Of a stretch of DNA of 64,000 nt, positions 44,505 through 53,466 are shown one piece after another. A model generated the notes under the pieces. It worked only from the letters and a program-made list of their open reading frames with translations. It made no database searches and was not told where the DNA came from. The number at the start of each line of letters is the position of its first letter. Positions within the stretch are counted from its first letter, which is position 1. The DNA is from Billgrantia saliphila (GTDB lineage Bacteria; Pseudomonadota; Gammaproteobacteria; Pseudomonadales; Halomonadaceae). The translations under genes and the position numbers were made by a program. The DNA lies in assembly GCF_002930105.1 (NCBI RefSeq), contig NZ_PJRN01000014.1:1-64000 (forward strand), given 5' to 3'.

Positions 44505-44645
44505 GATGCGCACCGCAGCATGGTGGCCGCGCACAGCGTCGTGATCGAACCGCAGCGTGAGCGAATCTCCGCCTGGCTCCGGCTGTACTGCCCGCTAGGC
44601 GGCGGCTGGCCCGCTACCGAACACAAGGAACACGAAGATGAATAA
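44505..44645 (+). pseudogene. 3' tail of a second nodT copy
   Basis: About 140 bases similar to the end of nodT (41168-41308). In frame it reads AAHSVVIEPQRERISAWLRL and ends HKEHEDE plus stop, against AAQSAVIELQRERIAAWIRL and HKEHEDE in the intact gene. The first part of the gene is missing. Confidence 0.85.
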
Positions 44646-45762
44646 GCCTCGTTCGTTCGCTGCCGTAGCGGTCATGGCGCTGGGCTTTGCTGCAGCGATC
44701 ACATGGGTCATGCAAGCCTCCAGCGGCGCCTCGGAAAGTGGCACCACAGCGGCTGCTCAACCCGCACTGACCGTAGCCATTACCACGCCTCGATCCGCCA
44801 TACTGCCCATCAGAATAGCCGCGAACGGGAACATCATGGCTTGGCAGGAAGCTAGCGTCGGCACCGAGGCAAACGGACTGCGCCTGGCCAGCGTCGAGGT
44901 CAACGTTGGCGACGTGGTCCAGCGCGGCCAGGTCCTCGCCACGTTCGCGTCCGATACGGTGAGCGCCGAACTCGCACAAAGCCGCGCCGCCGTCGCCGAG
45001 GCCGAGGCGGCACTCGCCGAAGCCGAAGACAACGCCCAGCGCGCCCGCGAGCTGCAAACGACAGGCGCGATGGCCACACAGCAGATATTTCAGTACATCA
45101 CGGCGGAACGTACCGCGCGGGCCCGGCTGGAAGCGGCGCGAGCCACCGAAAACACTCAGCAACTCCGCCTGGCCCAGGCCCAGGTGCTCGCCCCCGACGA
45201 TGGGGTGATCTCAGCGCGCAGTGTCACCATCGGCGCGGTGCTTCCCGCGGGCCAGGAACTGTTCCGCCTGATTCGGCGCGGTCGGCTGGAATGGCGGGCC
45301 GAGGTCGCCGCTTCCGATCTGGAGAAGCTGCAGCCCGACCAGGTCGCCAGGGTCACCCTGCCGGGAGGAGGCGAGCTGGAAGGTCGTGTGCGCATGATCG
45401 CTCCGCTGGTGGACGTCTCCACCCGCAATGGCCTGGTCTATGTCGATCTCCCGGCAAGCGACGGCGCACGGGCGGGAATGTTTGCGCGTGGGGAATTCGA
45501 GTTGGGAACGCACCGGGCCCTGACCCTGCCGCGCTCCGCGGTGCAGCTCCGCGATGGCTTCGGCTACGTGCACCGTGTCAGCGAGGACGGCGTGATAACG
45601 GAGGCGAAGGTAGCCCTCGGTCAAACCGAGGGCGATCGGATCGAAATAATTTCCGGGCTCGATCCTGAGGCCCGCGTGGTCGCTTCGGGTGGCGCCTTCC
45701 TGGGCGACGGCGATCGGGTACGTGTCGAACAGGCGCTATCGCTGTCAGGGAGGCAGCCATGA
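44638..45762 (+). CDS. RND efflux membrane-fusion protein
   Basis: 374 residues. An N-terminal membrane or signal helix (AAVAVMALGFAAAITWVM) is followed by a barrel-sandwich half-motif (RLASVEVNVGDVVQRGQVLATF), a helical hairpin of Ala/Glu-rich heptads about residues 105-160, the second lipoyl half (VLAPDDGVISARSVTIGAVLPAGQELFRLI), and a beta-barrel domain with VSTRNGLVYVDLPASDGARAGMFARGEF. It bridges the inner-membrane pump and NodT. It overlaps the RND gene by four bases. Confidence 0.93.
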   Translation: MNKPRSFAAVAVMALGFAAAITWVMQASSGASESGTTAAAQPALTVAITTPRSAILPIRIAANGNIMAWQEASVGTEANGLRLASVEVNVGDVVQRGQVLATFASDTVSAELAQSRAAVAEAEAALAEAEDNAQRARELQTTGAMATQQIFQYITAERTARARLEAARATENTQQLRLAQAQVLAPDDGVISARSVTIGAVLPAGQELFRLIRRGRLEWRAEVAASDLEKLQPDQVARVTLPGGGELEGRVRMIAPLVDVSTRNGLVYVDLPASDGARAGMFARGEFELGTHRALTLPRSAVQLRDGFGYVHRVSEDGVITEAKVALGQTEGDRIEIISGLDPEARVVASGGAFLGDGDRVRVEQALSLSGRQP

Positions 45763-48700
45763 TGTTCAATACCTCCTCCTGGGCGATTCGAAACCCCGCT
45801 CCTATCGGACTGCTATTCCTCCTGTTGACCCTGTGGGGGTTGGTGTCCTTCAGGGGAATGTCCATCCAGGACCTGCCGGATGTGGACATACCCTTCGTGG
45901 TCGTCACCACCTCGTTGCCGGGGGCCGCCCCCACCCTGATGGAGAACGAAGTCGCCCGCAAGATCGAGAACACCATCGCCACGGTGCCCGGCGTCAAGCA
46001 CATCACCACGACACTGACCGACGGAAACGCCGAAATCGGTGTTGAGTTCCGGCTGGAAAAAACCATTCAGGAGGCGGTCGATGACGTACGCGATGCCGTC
46101 TCCCGCATACGCTCAGACCTGCCTGCCGAGCTGAGTGACCCGGTGATCCAGAGTCGGGGGTTCTCCGACGATCCGCTTTTGATCCACACCGTGGCCTCAT
46201 CCCAACTGGACGAGGAGGCACTCTCCTGGTTCGTGGACGACAAAATCACCAAGGCCGTACTGGCCGTGCCGGGTGTGGGAGAGGTACGGCGGATCGGCGG
46301 TGTCGATCGCGCAGTCCGCGTGGAGCTGCATCCGGATCGCCTGCTGGCATTGAACACCACGGCGTTCGATATCTCGCGTCAGCTGCGCCAGACGCAGCTG
46401 GAAGCGCCCGGTGGGCGCGCAAATGCCGGGGGTGCCGAACAGGCCGTGCGCATCCTTGCCAACGCCGAATCGGCGTCCGAACTGGCGGCGATGGAGCTGG
46501 CGCTCAGCGACGGCCGCCGCATTCGTCTCGATCGGGTCGCCACCGTCACCGATAGCGTGGCCGAGCGGCGTTCGGCGGCGTTTCTCGATGGGGAGCCCGT
46601 CGTCGGTTTCGAAATGACCCGGGCACGAGGCTACGGTGAAGTCGACGTGGCCGAGGGCGTGAAGTCCGCCCTCGCCGCCTTGCAGGCGCAACATCCTCAT
46701 GTCGAGATCCAGCAAGCCTTCGACTTCGTCGAGCCCGTGCGGGAAAACTACGCAGGCTCCATGCGTCTGCTGTTCGAGGGAATGCTGCTCGCCGTGCTGG
46801 TCGTGTTCCTCTTCCTGCGCGACTGGCGTGCGACGCTGATTGCCGCGGTGACGCTACCGCTGTCGATCGTTCCCACCTTTGCCCTCATGAACCTGATGGG
46901 CTTTTCGCTCAACACCGTGACCTTGCTGGCGCTCTCGCTGGTGATCGGGGTACTGGTCGACGACGCCATCGTCGAGATCGAGAATATCGAGCGCCATCTT
47001 CTGATGGGCAAGCCATCACGCCGGGCAGCGATGGATGCGGCGGCGGAGATCGGCCTGGCCGTGGTCGCCACCACCTTCACCTTGATTGCCGTTTTCCTGC
47101 CCACGGCATTCATGAGCGGCACGGTGGGGAGATTCTTCGTCCAGTTCGGTTGGACCGCCTCCGTGGCGGTGCTGTTCTCGCTCGTGGTTGCCCGTCTTCT
47201 CACCCCAACGATGGCCGCTTATCTGCTGCGCAAACCCCGCCAGGACCATCGCGAACCGACGTGGGTGTCGCACTACCTGGTCGGCGCCAGCTGGTGCCTG
47301 CGCCACCGCAAGGCAACGCTTATCGCTGCGGTAGCATGCTTTACCGGTGGCCTATGGCTGGCATCGATCCTGCCGGGCGCATTCCTCCCCCCCGACGACA
47401 ATTCCCAGACCCAGGCGACGCTGACCTTGCCGCCCGGGAGCACCTTGTCGGAAGCGACAGAGCTTGCCGAGCAGGCACGCGCAAGGTTGGAGGAGCATGA
47501 AATGGTCACCCGCGTCTTTTCCGCCATCGGGGACGCATCGGCTGGTAACGATGCCGATGTGACCAGCGTGATGCTGACCGTAGGTCTGGTGGATCGCACG
47601 AACCGTGCCGGCATCACGAGACAGACGATCGAGCAGCAGCTGCGCGATGCGCTCGCCACCCTTCCCGGCGTGCGAACCAGCGTGGGCGACGACGACATCT
47701 ACGAGCTGGTGCTGGCCGGAGAGGATAGTCGGCTTCTCGAGCAGCATGCCCGGCAAATAGAGCGGGATCTTCGCGCCATTCCCGGCATCGGGGCCGTGAG
47801 TTCAACGGTCAGCCTGGTCAGACCCGAACTCATCGTACGCCCTGATTTCGGCCGCGCCGCCGACCTTGGCGTCTCGTCGCTGGCCATTGCCGACACGCTG
47901 CGCATCGCCACGGTGGGCGACAACGACGAGGACCTGCCAAAGCTGAACCTCGGTGAGCGCCAGGTGCCAGTGATGGTGCGCCTGGCGGATGCCGCGCGAG
48001 AAGACATCGCGACCCTCAGACGGCTACCCGTTCCCGGTGCGAGGGGGATGGTGCCACTCGAAAACGTGGCGTCTTTCGAATGGGGCAACGGTCCTGCGGA
48101 AATCACCCGACACGATAGGCTGCGCAACGTGAATTTCGAGGTCGCCCTGCAGGGGCAGCCCTTGGGAGAGATCGAGCAGATCGTGCAGGCGCTGCCCAGC
48201 TTGCGCCAGCTGCCGCCAGGCATTCACCAGGCAGCGACAGGCGACGCGGAGGAAATGGCCGAGGTCGCCACGGGCTTCGGTATCGCGATGCTCACCGGCG
48301 TCCTGTGCATCTACCTGGTGCTGTTCATGCTGTTCAAGAGTTTCATGCAGCCGGTCACGATTCTCGTGGCACTGGTGCTCTCCGTCCCGGGCGCTTTCCT
48401 GGCGCTGTTCGTCACCGGCTCCTCCCTGTCGCTTCCGGCGATGATCGGATTGATCATGCTGATGGGCATTGCCACGAAGAACTCGATCCTGCTGGTGGAC
48501 TACATCATCATCGCGCGCCGAGATCACAACCTGAATCGCTGGGACGCGATCATCGATGCCTGCCGCAAGCGTGTCCGTCCCATCGTGATGACGACGATCG
48601 CCATGGTGGCAGGCATGATGCCGGTCGCCTTGGGTTGGGCCGGAGACCCCAGCTTCCGGGCGCCCATGGCCTTCGTCGTGATCGGCGGGCTGATCACCTC

Positions 48701-48821
48701 GACGCTGCTGAGCCTGCTCGTTATCCCGGTGGTGTACAGCTACGTGGACGACGCCGTGCAGTGGATCACCAGACGCTTAGGGCGATTGACTCATACGCCT
48801 GCGCCTCCAGCAACGGATTAG
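45759..48821 (+). CDS. RND multidrug efflux pump, inner-membrane subunit
   Basis: 1020 residues, HAE1/MdtB-like. Twelve membrane helices in two halves with two large periplasmic loops. Landmarks are ASFLDGEPVVGFEMTRARG-type loop sequence (here AAFLDGEPVVGFEMTRARG), the proton-relay helix LALSLVIGVLVDDAIVEIEN with adjacent Asp pair, and the C-terminal GIATKNSILLVDYIIIARR and ACRKRVRPIVMTTIAMVAGMMP. It exports amphipathic compounds using proton flow. The 30 or so bases after its stop also occur after the RND tail fragment at 51.6 kb. Confidence 0.95.
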   Translation: MMFNTSSWAIRNPAPIGLLFLLLTLWGLVSFRGMSIQDLPDVDIPFVVVTTSLPGAAPTLMENEVARKIENTIATVPGVKHITTTLTDGNAEIGVEFRLEKTIQEAVDDVRDAVSRIRSDLPAELSDPVIQSRGFSDDPLLIHTVASSQLDEEALSWFVDDKITKAVLAVPGVGEVRRIGGVDRAVRVELHPDRLLALNTTAFDISRQLRQTQLEAPGGRANAGGAEQAVRILANAESASELAAMELALSDGRRIRLDRVATVTDSVAERRSAAFLDGEPVVGFEMTRARGYGEVDVAEGVKSALAALQAQHPHVEIQQAFDFVEPVRENYAGSMRLLFEGMLLAVLVVFLFLRDWRATLIAAVTLPLSIVPTFALMNLMGFSLNTVTLLALSLVIGVLVDDAIVEIENIERHLLMGKPSRRAAMDAAAEIGLAVVATTFTLIAVFLPTAFMSGTVGRFFVQFGWTASVAVLFSLVVARLLTPTMAAYLLRKPRQDHREPTWVSHYLVGASWCLRHRKATLIAAVACFTGGLWLASILPGAFLPPDDNSQTQATLTLPPGSTLSEATELAEQARARLEEHEMVTRVFSAIGDASAGNDADVTSVMLTVGLVDRTNRAGITRQTIEQQLRDALATLPGVRTSVGDDDIYELVLAGEDSRLLEQHARQIERDLRAIPGIGAVSSTVSLVRPELIVRPDFGRAADLGVSSLAIADTLRIATVGDNDEDLPKLNLGERQVPVMVRLADAAREDIATLRRLPVPGARGMVPLENVASFEWGNGPAEITRHDRLRNVNFEVALQGQPLGEIEQIVQALPSLRQLPPGIHQAATGDAEEMAEVATGFGIAMLTGVLCIYLVLFMLFKSFMQPVTILVALVLSVPGAFLALFVTGSSLSLPAMIGLIMLMGIATKNSILLVDYIIIARRDHNLNRWDAIIDACRKRVRPIVMTTIAMVAGMMPVALGWAGDPSFRAPMAFVVIGGLITSTLLSLLVIPVVYSYVDDAVQWITRRLGRLTHTPAPPATD

Positions 48822-48841
48822 GACAGCCTTGCAATCAAGAG

Positions 48842-49025
48842 TGGGCGTCGGTGTCATCCTGAAAAAGCTGCTCAAGGCGCCTTGGGTAATTGTTGAGGAA
48901 GTCCCTGGTGACGGCAAAGTGCTCGGTGTCCTCGAATGCAACCTCATTCACACCTGATTTATCGAAAAGAATGATCTTCGCGTTTGGGTAGGATAGAAGG
49001 ATAGGAGCGCCGCGAGCTGGCAGAG
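48842..49025 (-). pseudogene. 3' fragment of an AAA ATPase gene, with internal deletion
   Basis: On the minus strand this gives ILLSYPNAKII-FDKSGVNEV and FLNNYPRRLEQLFQDDTDA, nearly identical to the C-terminus of the intact ATPase at 53664. About 65 bases present in the intact gene are missing between GGATAG and GAGCGCCGCGAGCTGG. The ATP-binding part is absent. Confidence 0.85.
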
Positions 49026-49275
49026 GGGGGCAACGTACTGTCTTAACGAGGTGTCCACTGCTGCTGGGCAAGATCATATCACAGCGAGCCTTGCCAAACG
49101 GGAGGCGTCGATACAAGTGAGTCATGGCAACACCGTACCTGATCTGTCACTTGTTGTACCTGTCATTGAAACCGCCGAGCCTTCAACGCCGCACCGTGGT
49201 TCGGGGTCGAAGATCTGCACCTTGTCGGGTTCCCCATTGGCCTGTTCAACAGATGGTTATAGGCATTGAGGTGTC

Positions 49276-51117
49276 TTAGCGATAGAACCTCGACAGCGCC
49301 CTGAGTACCTCGTTCGACACCCGGGCCTGGAGCTCGATATCGTCGAGTTCGTTCATGCGGTAGTCATAGACTTCAAAGGCCCCTGTGGGGTGCACGGCTA
49401 CCTGATAGTGGGGCATCAGGATGCCATAACCCATGTAGCTGCCTGAAAGCATCCAGTCGCGATGGGGTTCGACGTCCAACAGGCTTTGCCCCAGGGTGTA
49501 ATGTTGAGGAGCCGATTCACAGTCGAGCAGTTCCTCGAGCAGCGTTGGTGCGATATCGGCGTGGTGCGTTCGCCGCTCCAGCGCACCACCGGACCGTCCC
49601 GGCAAATGCATCACCAGCGGGACCTGGACCTGCTCCGGCGTGTAGTTGCTGCCATGTCCCCAGTAGTTCTTGCCATGTTCGTTGAAGGACTCACCGTGGT
49701 CGGAAGTAATCACTACCGCAGTATCCTCAAGCCGCCCACGGCGCGCCAGGTCATCGAGTACGCGTCCCAATTGCTGGTCCACATAGCGCGCCGCCGTGCG
49801 ATAGCGGTTCCAATAAGGTTCGGGATCAAAGTCAGGCCCCAGACTCATGTGGTTGATACGCTCCCAATAGGGCGTGAACCGCGGAAAGTCTGGCGGATGG
49901 CTGTAGCCGTGCACTGCGTCATAGAATAGAAAACCAAAGAACGGCCGCTCATCTGACCTTGCATCTTCATTGTCCATCCAGGCTAGCCAGTCATCGGTGA
50001 TCTGTTGGTCGCGCTCCCAGGGCTCGCCCTGTGCTGGCTCCAGCGAGACATCCTTGAGGCCGGCAAAAACGTTACGGTCAAAGGCAGGGCTCACCAGCGT
50101 CGCCGAAGAGAGAACCTGAAAGCGGTAATCGGCGGCCTCGAATCGCTCCATCAGCACGGGGGGCGTCTGGCTGGCAGTAAATGCATCCCAGTAGGTGACT
50201 GGCAGGCCATAGAAGAGGCTGAAGACGCCGGCCTTGGTGGAGTTGCCACCACTGATATGCTCACGCGCCCTGAACCAACCGGGTTGATTGGCGTACCGGT
50301 AAAGATTCGGCATCACTTCAGGAGTGAGCATGTCGTGACGCAGGGTATCCAGCACCACCAGCAGCAGGTTGTCGGAAGACACTGACGGCGAGCAGGTCAG
50401 CGGCGCGGAGGGGTATACCAGGTCCTGCGCCTCGCCCTCCGTCGCCTTGAGATCCACCCGATCGCGCACCGCCTGGGGGTCGACCCACCCCTGCTTGACG
50501 AAGAAGCGCTTGGCAGTGGCCGGATAGAAGACCGGCACATGACGCGTCATGCCGGTGATGTCGCGGTCGTAGTGGGCATCCGCCCAGGCATGCCAACCGT
50601 GCACCCCCAGCAGGGCCAACAAGCTCACTACCAGCATTGCACCCACAGGTCGTGAAGGTGGATGTCGCTTGAACAGCAGCCCGAGACCACCCTGCACCGC
50701 CAACATGCCCAGCACGCCACCGACGGCCAGTGCCCAGGCGACCCATGAGAAGCTGAACACGTCGCCCCCGGCGTTGAGCAGCAGGTTGAGGATGAAGCCG
50801 CTCAAGTGGAAGCGATACTGAGCGTAGACGAAGGTATCAAGCAGCAGCAGTAGCTGCAGGCCACTCGCCCACAGGGTGGTCATCAGCCATAGCCCGATGC
50901 CACGCAAAAGCGTGGCCAGCAGGAACATCGGCAAAGCTCCCATCCATACCAGCAGCGAGAGATGGCCGAGGAAAACTATCAACAGGTAGCTCCACTGCTC
51001 GGCCCCCTCGGGCTGGATATAGCCGACATAGCGCAGCGAGATCATCCAGGTAAGCAGCAGGTTGGCCAGGGTCCAGGCGCCAAGCCAGCGCCACCGGTGC
51101 AGGAGTCGATAGATCAT
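49276..51117 (-). CDS. PbgA/YejM-like DUF3413 membrane sulfatase-fold protein
   Basis: 613 residues. Five N-terminal membrane helices (DUF3413) and a periplasmic alkaline-phosphatase/sulfatase-like domain from about residue 250. Order and phrasing follow E. coli YejM, for example HAWADAHYDRDITGMTRHVP, FYPATAKRFF, SGGNSTKAGVFSLFYGLP and VQVPLVMHLPG. Unlike YejM, the metal-site motifs look intact: VVLDTLRHDM and VITSDHGESFNEHGK, HGSN. It could be a lipid phosphotransferase or hydrolase, or a regulator of LpxC/lipid A level. It is preceded by promoter repeat R3 about 65 bases upstream. Confidence 0.85.
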   Translation of the reverse strand: MIYRLLHRWRWLGAWTLANLLLTWMISLRYVGYIQPEGAEQWSYLLIVFLGHLSLLVWMGALPMFLLATLLRGIGLWLMTTLWASGLQLLLLLDTFVYAQYRFHLSGFILNLLLNAGGDVFSFSWVAWALAVGGVLGMLAVQGGLGLLFKRHPPSRPVGAMLVVSLLALLGVHGWHAWADAHYDRDITGMTRHVPVFYPATAKRFFVKQGWVDPQAVRDRVDLKATEGEAQDLVYPSAPLTCSPSVSSDNLLLVVLDTLRHDMLTPEVMPNLYRYANQPGWFRAREHISGGNSTKAGVFSLFYGLPVTYWDAFTASQTPPVLMERFEAADYRFQVLSSATLVSPAFDRNVFAGLKDVSLEPAQGEPWERDQQITDDWLAWMDNEDARSDERPFFGFLFYDAVHGYSHPPDFPRFTPYWERINHMSLGPDFDPEPYWNRYRTAARYVDQQLGRVLDDLARRGRLEDTAVVITSDHGESFNEHGKNYWGHGSNYTPEQVQVPLVMHLPGRSGGALERRTHHADIAPTLLEELLDCESAPQHYTLGQSLLDVEPHRDWMLSGSYMGYGILMPHYQVAVHPTGAFEVYDYRMNELDDIELQARVSNEVLRALSRFYR

Positions 51118-51180
51118 GCGCGGATTCTCGAAAGACCAGAGGCCCTTCAGTCAACGTTGGGTGCAAAGAGTGTTCACTGT

Positions 51181-51275
51181 CGCAGCCGCACACTTACTGA
51201 GAACTTACGCAAATACTTTTCGATCGTTCCGATCCCCGGTAAGACTCTGAAAAACGCAGCGCCAGGAGCATGGCC
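51181..51275. promoter_or_regulatory. Promoter repeat R3, upstream of the PbgA-like gene
   Basis: Third copy: CGCAGCCGCACACTTAC, CTTACTGAGAACTTACG, GATCCCCGGTAAG, CTCTGAAAAACGC. As R1 lies between mipA (minus) and nodT (plus), R3 lies between the PbgA-like gene (minus) and a leftover RND tail (plus), so it could put the PbgA-like gene under the same regulator. Confidence 0.65.
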
Positions 51276-51277
51276 TC

Positions 51278-51577
51278 GATCGTCAGGAAGCCATTCTCGA
51301 CGCATGTCGCAAGCGTGTTCGGCCGATCGTGATGACCACCCTCGCCATGGGGGCGGGTATGCTACCGGTCGCCATGGGATGGGCCGGCGACCCCAGCTTC
51401 CGGGCGCCCATGGCCTTCGTCGTGATCGGTGGGCTGATGACGTCGACGCTGCTGAGCCTGCTCGTCATTCCGGTGGTATACAGCTACCTGGACGACGCAG
51501 TGAAGTGGGGAATGCAATGGGCCACCAGGCGCTTTGGACGATCGACTCATACGCCTGCGCCTCCTGCAGCGAATTAG
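51278..51577 (+). pseudogene. 3' tail of another RND pump gene
   Basis: About 99 codons in frame, from DRQEAILDACRKRVRPIVMT to the stop, roughly 80 percent identical to the end of the intact pump protein (GWAGDPSFRAPMAFVVIGGL shared). It lacks everything upstream and has no ribosome-binding site. The divergence level suggests an older duplicate or a piece of a related operon. Confidence 0.88.
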
Positions 51578-51614
51578 GATTGCCGAACTATCAAGAGTGG
51601 CCGCCCGGGATTAC

Positions 51615-52829
51615 TCACATACTCCGTATGTCCTGGGCGGGCAGTAACAGCAAGATCCCGAGACAGGATACGGCGGTCACTTGGAACACACCTGCCATTT
51701 TCCAAAAGTCTGCCCCAACCCCAGCGAGGGTGGGCGAGATCAGTTGACCGGCGGAAATAAGAAAGAAGGTTAAACCAAAGCCTGCAGAGGGTGCTTCAGG
51801 AAAACAACTGACACTCCAGATACCGTATAACGCGGTGATGAGTATGAACGTGGCACCAAACACCACTGCCGACATGGTTGGCACCAGCATGCCCTCACTC
51901 GCCATGGTGAGCGATACTATTGAGGCAGCAATGGACAGTGTTGCCCATTTCAATACCTTGGCTAGCCCAAAGCGAGTTACCATCTCTCCGGCCAACCCGC
52001 CCGCCACTCCGGCAATACCGACCACCATCCAGAAAATCACGCTGCCAACCTCGGAAAGGCGATTTTTTCCCGCGATCAGTTCAACAGAAAAAGTCCAGTA
52101 AACGGACGTTACCAGCCCGAACAACAACGCGCCCAGTAGCAAACGACGCACCGCTTCGTCCTTCAATTTGCGCCTCATCAGCTTCAGCATGGGCTCCTGG
52201 CGTGCATACGACTCTTTATTGGAGTATTGATGACCGTCAGCTTCACGCGTATCGCCCGGCATGACCAACAGATTCCATAGCGTGGCAACCAGCGCGATAA
52301 ACGCAAAGCACAGCCAAGCCAGTTGCCAACGAGGGCCCGCGATGAGTGCCAAGGGGCCAGATACCATAACGCCAAAGCTGGTTCCCGAATTAATGATGGC
52401 ATAGTAGCGACTCTGTTTTTCAGCGCGGCACAGTTGCTTGATAGCATCGGAAAGCGGTGGATAAGCCAGCCCTGGGCTACAACCCGCAAGCGTAACACCC
52501 AATGCCAACCAAATCGGGTTACCTGCCAGGGCGACCAACGACATACCCAGCGTCGCTGTGATTCCCCCCAATATGATCGGCAGGCGGGGACTGAAACGGC
52601 GTACCAGTAGTGGACTGACAAGCGTTGCTAGTAGATACCCCAAATAGGAAGCACTACCAATGGCGCCCACTGTCGCTTGGTCTAAAGTAAAATCATGCCT
52701 GATGGCAGGCACAAACAGGCCATAGGTATAGCGCGAAAGACCGTAAGTTGAAGCCACTATCAAGAGGCCGGCCCCGACAACATTGAAGGGTGAGTTTCGC
52801 CTCAGCAAGGTGAATAGGCAAATATTCAT
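51615..52829 (-). CDS. MFS transporter
   Basis: 404 residues and twelve membrane helices. N-terminal half: GLLIVASTYGLSRYTYGLFVPAIRHDF, GSASYLGYLLATLVSPLLVRRFSPR, with the MFS A-type loop RRFSPRLPIILGG. The pattern is like YbfB/YjiJ-type carriers. The ATG at 52829 lies 4 bases after the TetR stop; a TTG upstream would overlap. Composition is noticeably less GC-rich than its surroundings, so the TetR-MFS pair may be acquired. The substrate is unknown. Confidence 0.88.
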   Translation of the reverse strand: MNICLFTLLRRNSPFNVVGAGLLIVASTYGLSRYTYGLFVPAIRHDFTLDQATVGAIGSASYLGYLLATLVSPLLVRRFSPRLPIILGGITATLGMSLVALAGNPIWLALGVTLAGCSPGLAYPPLSDAIKQLCRAEKQSRYYAIINSGTSFGVMVSGPLALIAGPRWQLAWLCFAFIALVATLWNLLVMPGDTREADGHQYSNKESYARQEPMLKLMRRKLKDEAVRRLLLGALLFGLVTSVYWTFSVELIAGKNRLSEVGSVIFWMVVGIAGVAGGLAGEMVTRFGLAKVLKWATLSIAASIVSLTMASEGMLVPTMSAVVFGATFILITALYGIWSVSCFPEAPSAGFGLTFFLISAGQLISPTLAGVGADFWKMAGVFQVTAVSCLGILLLLPAQDIRSM

Positions 52830-52833
52830 ATGC

Positions 52834-53439
52834 CTATTCAATCTCGCCACGAGAATGAGCAAGTAGTTTTATGGAAGCCTTCAATGCAGCCTCAACAGGC
52901 CAATCCTGCATAAAATTCTGGGCTTGAATTATGGAGCCATCGAAAAGTGAGTAGATAGCATCAGCCAACTCATTGAAGTCATCAGGCTTCATCTCAGCCC
53001 GATATTCATTCAGCACACGATTGGCAATGATTTTCCTTACACGATCCTTGTGGTCACGCACGAAAGCCCTGATCGGACTTTCTTCATTGCTGAACTCCCC
53101 TGCCATATTGACAAATCCGCAACCACGGTAGCCTTCTTCGCGGATCTGGTCGTACCACATGGTATACATGGCGGCGATACGCTTAGCGGCCGATTGATGC
53201 TGGTCAATCCGTTCCTTGAACTGCTGCATCCAGCTTTCTTCGCGCTGCCTTAGCCAAGCAATGGCGAGGTCCTCCTTGCTCGGGAAATGGGCATAAAAAC
53301 TGGCCTTGGCGACCCCTGATTCATTAATGATCTGGTTAATGCCCGTCGAACAATAGCCTTGGCGGAAAAACAAACGGCTGGCGGTCTCAATGATACGTTC
53401 GCGAGGCCGGGAGACCGGCGATGAACCCATCGTCTTCAT
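52834..53439 (-). CDS. TetR-family regulator of the adjacent MFS gene
   Basis: 201 residues. HTH: RERIIETASRLFFRQGYCSTGINQIINESG, VAKASFYAHFPSKEDLAIAWL. The C-terminal domain (VNMAGEFSNEESPIRAFVRDHK) resembles the group with TetR_C-type LmrA/YxaF-like domains. The ATG at 53439 has AGGAA 6 bases upstream and is preferred over a TTG seven codons earlier. In operon with the MFS transporter; a palindrome just upstream is its likely operator. Confidence 0.9.
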   Translation of the reverse strand: MKTMGSSPVSRPRERIIETASRLFFRQGYCSTGINQIINESGVAKASFYAHFPSKEDLAIAWLRQREESWMQQFKERIDQHQSAAKRIAAMYTMWYDQIREEGYRGCGFVNMAGEFSNEESPIRAFVRDHKDRVRKIIANRVLNEYRAEMKPDDFNELADAIYSLFDGSIIQAQNFMQDWPVEAALKASIKLLAHSRGEIE

Positions 53440-53452
53440 TAAGCGTTCCTGA

Positions 53453-53466
53453 ACAGACAAGTCTGT
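53453..53466. promoter_or_regulatory. Putative operator of the TetR-MFS operon
   Basis: ACAGACAAGTCTGT, a 6-2-6 inverted repeat 14 bases upstream of the TetR start, the expected place for autorepression. Confidence 0.6.
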
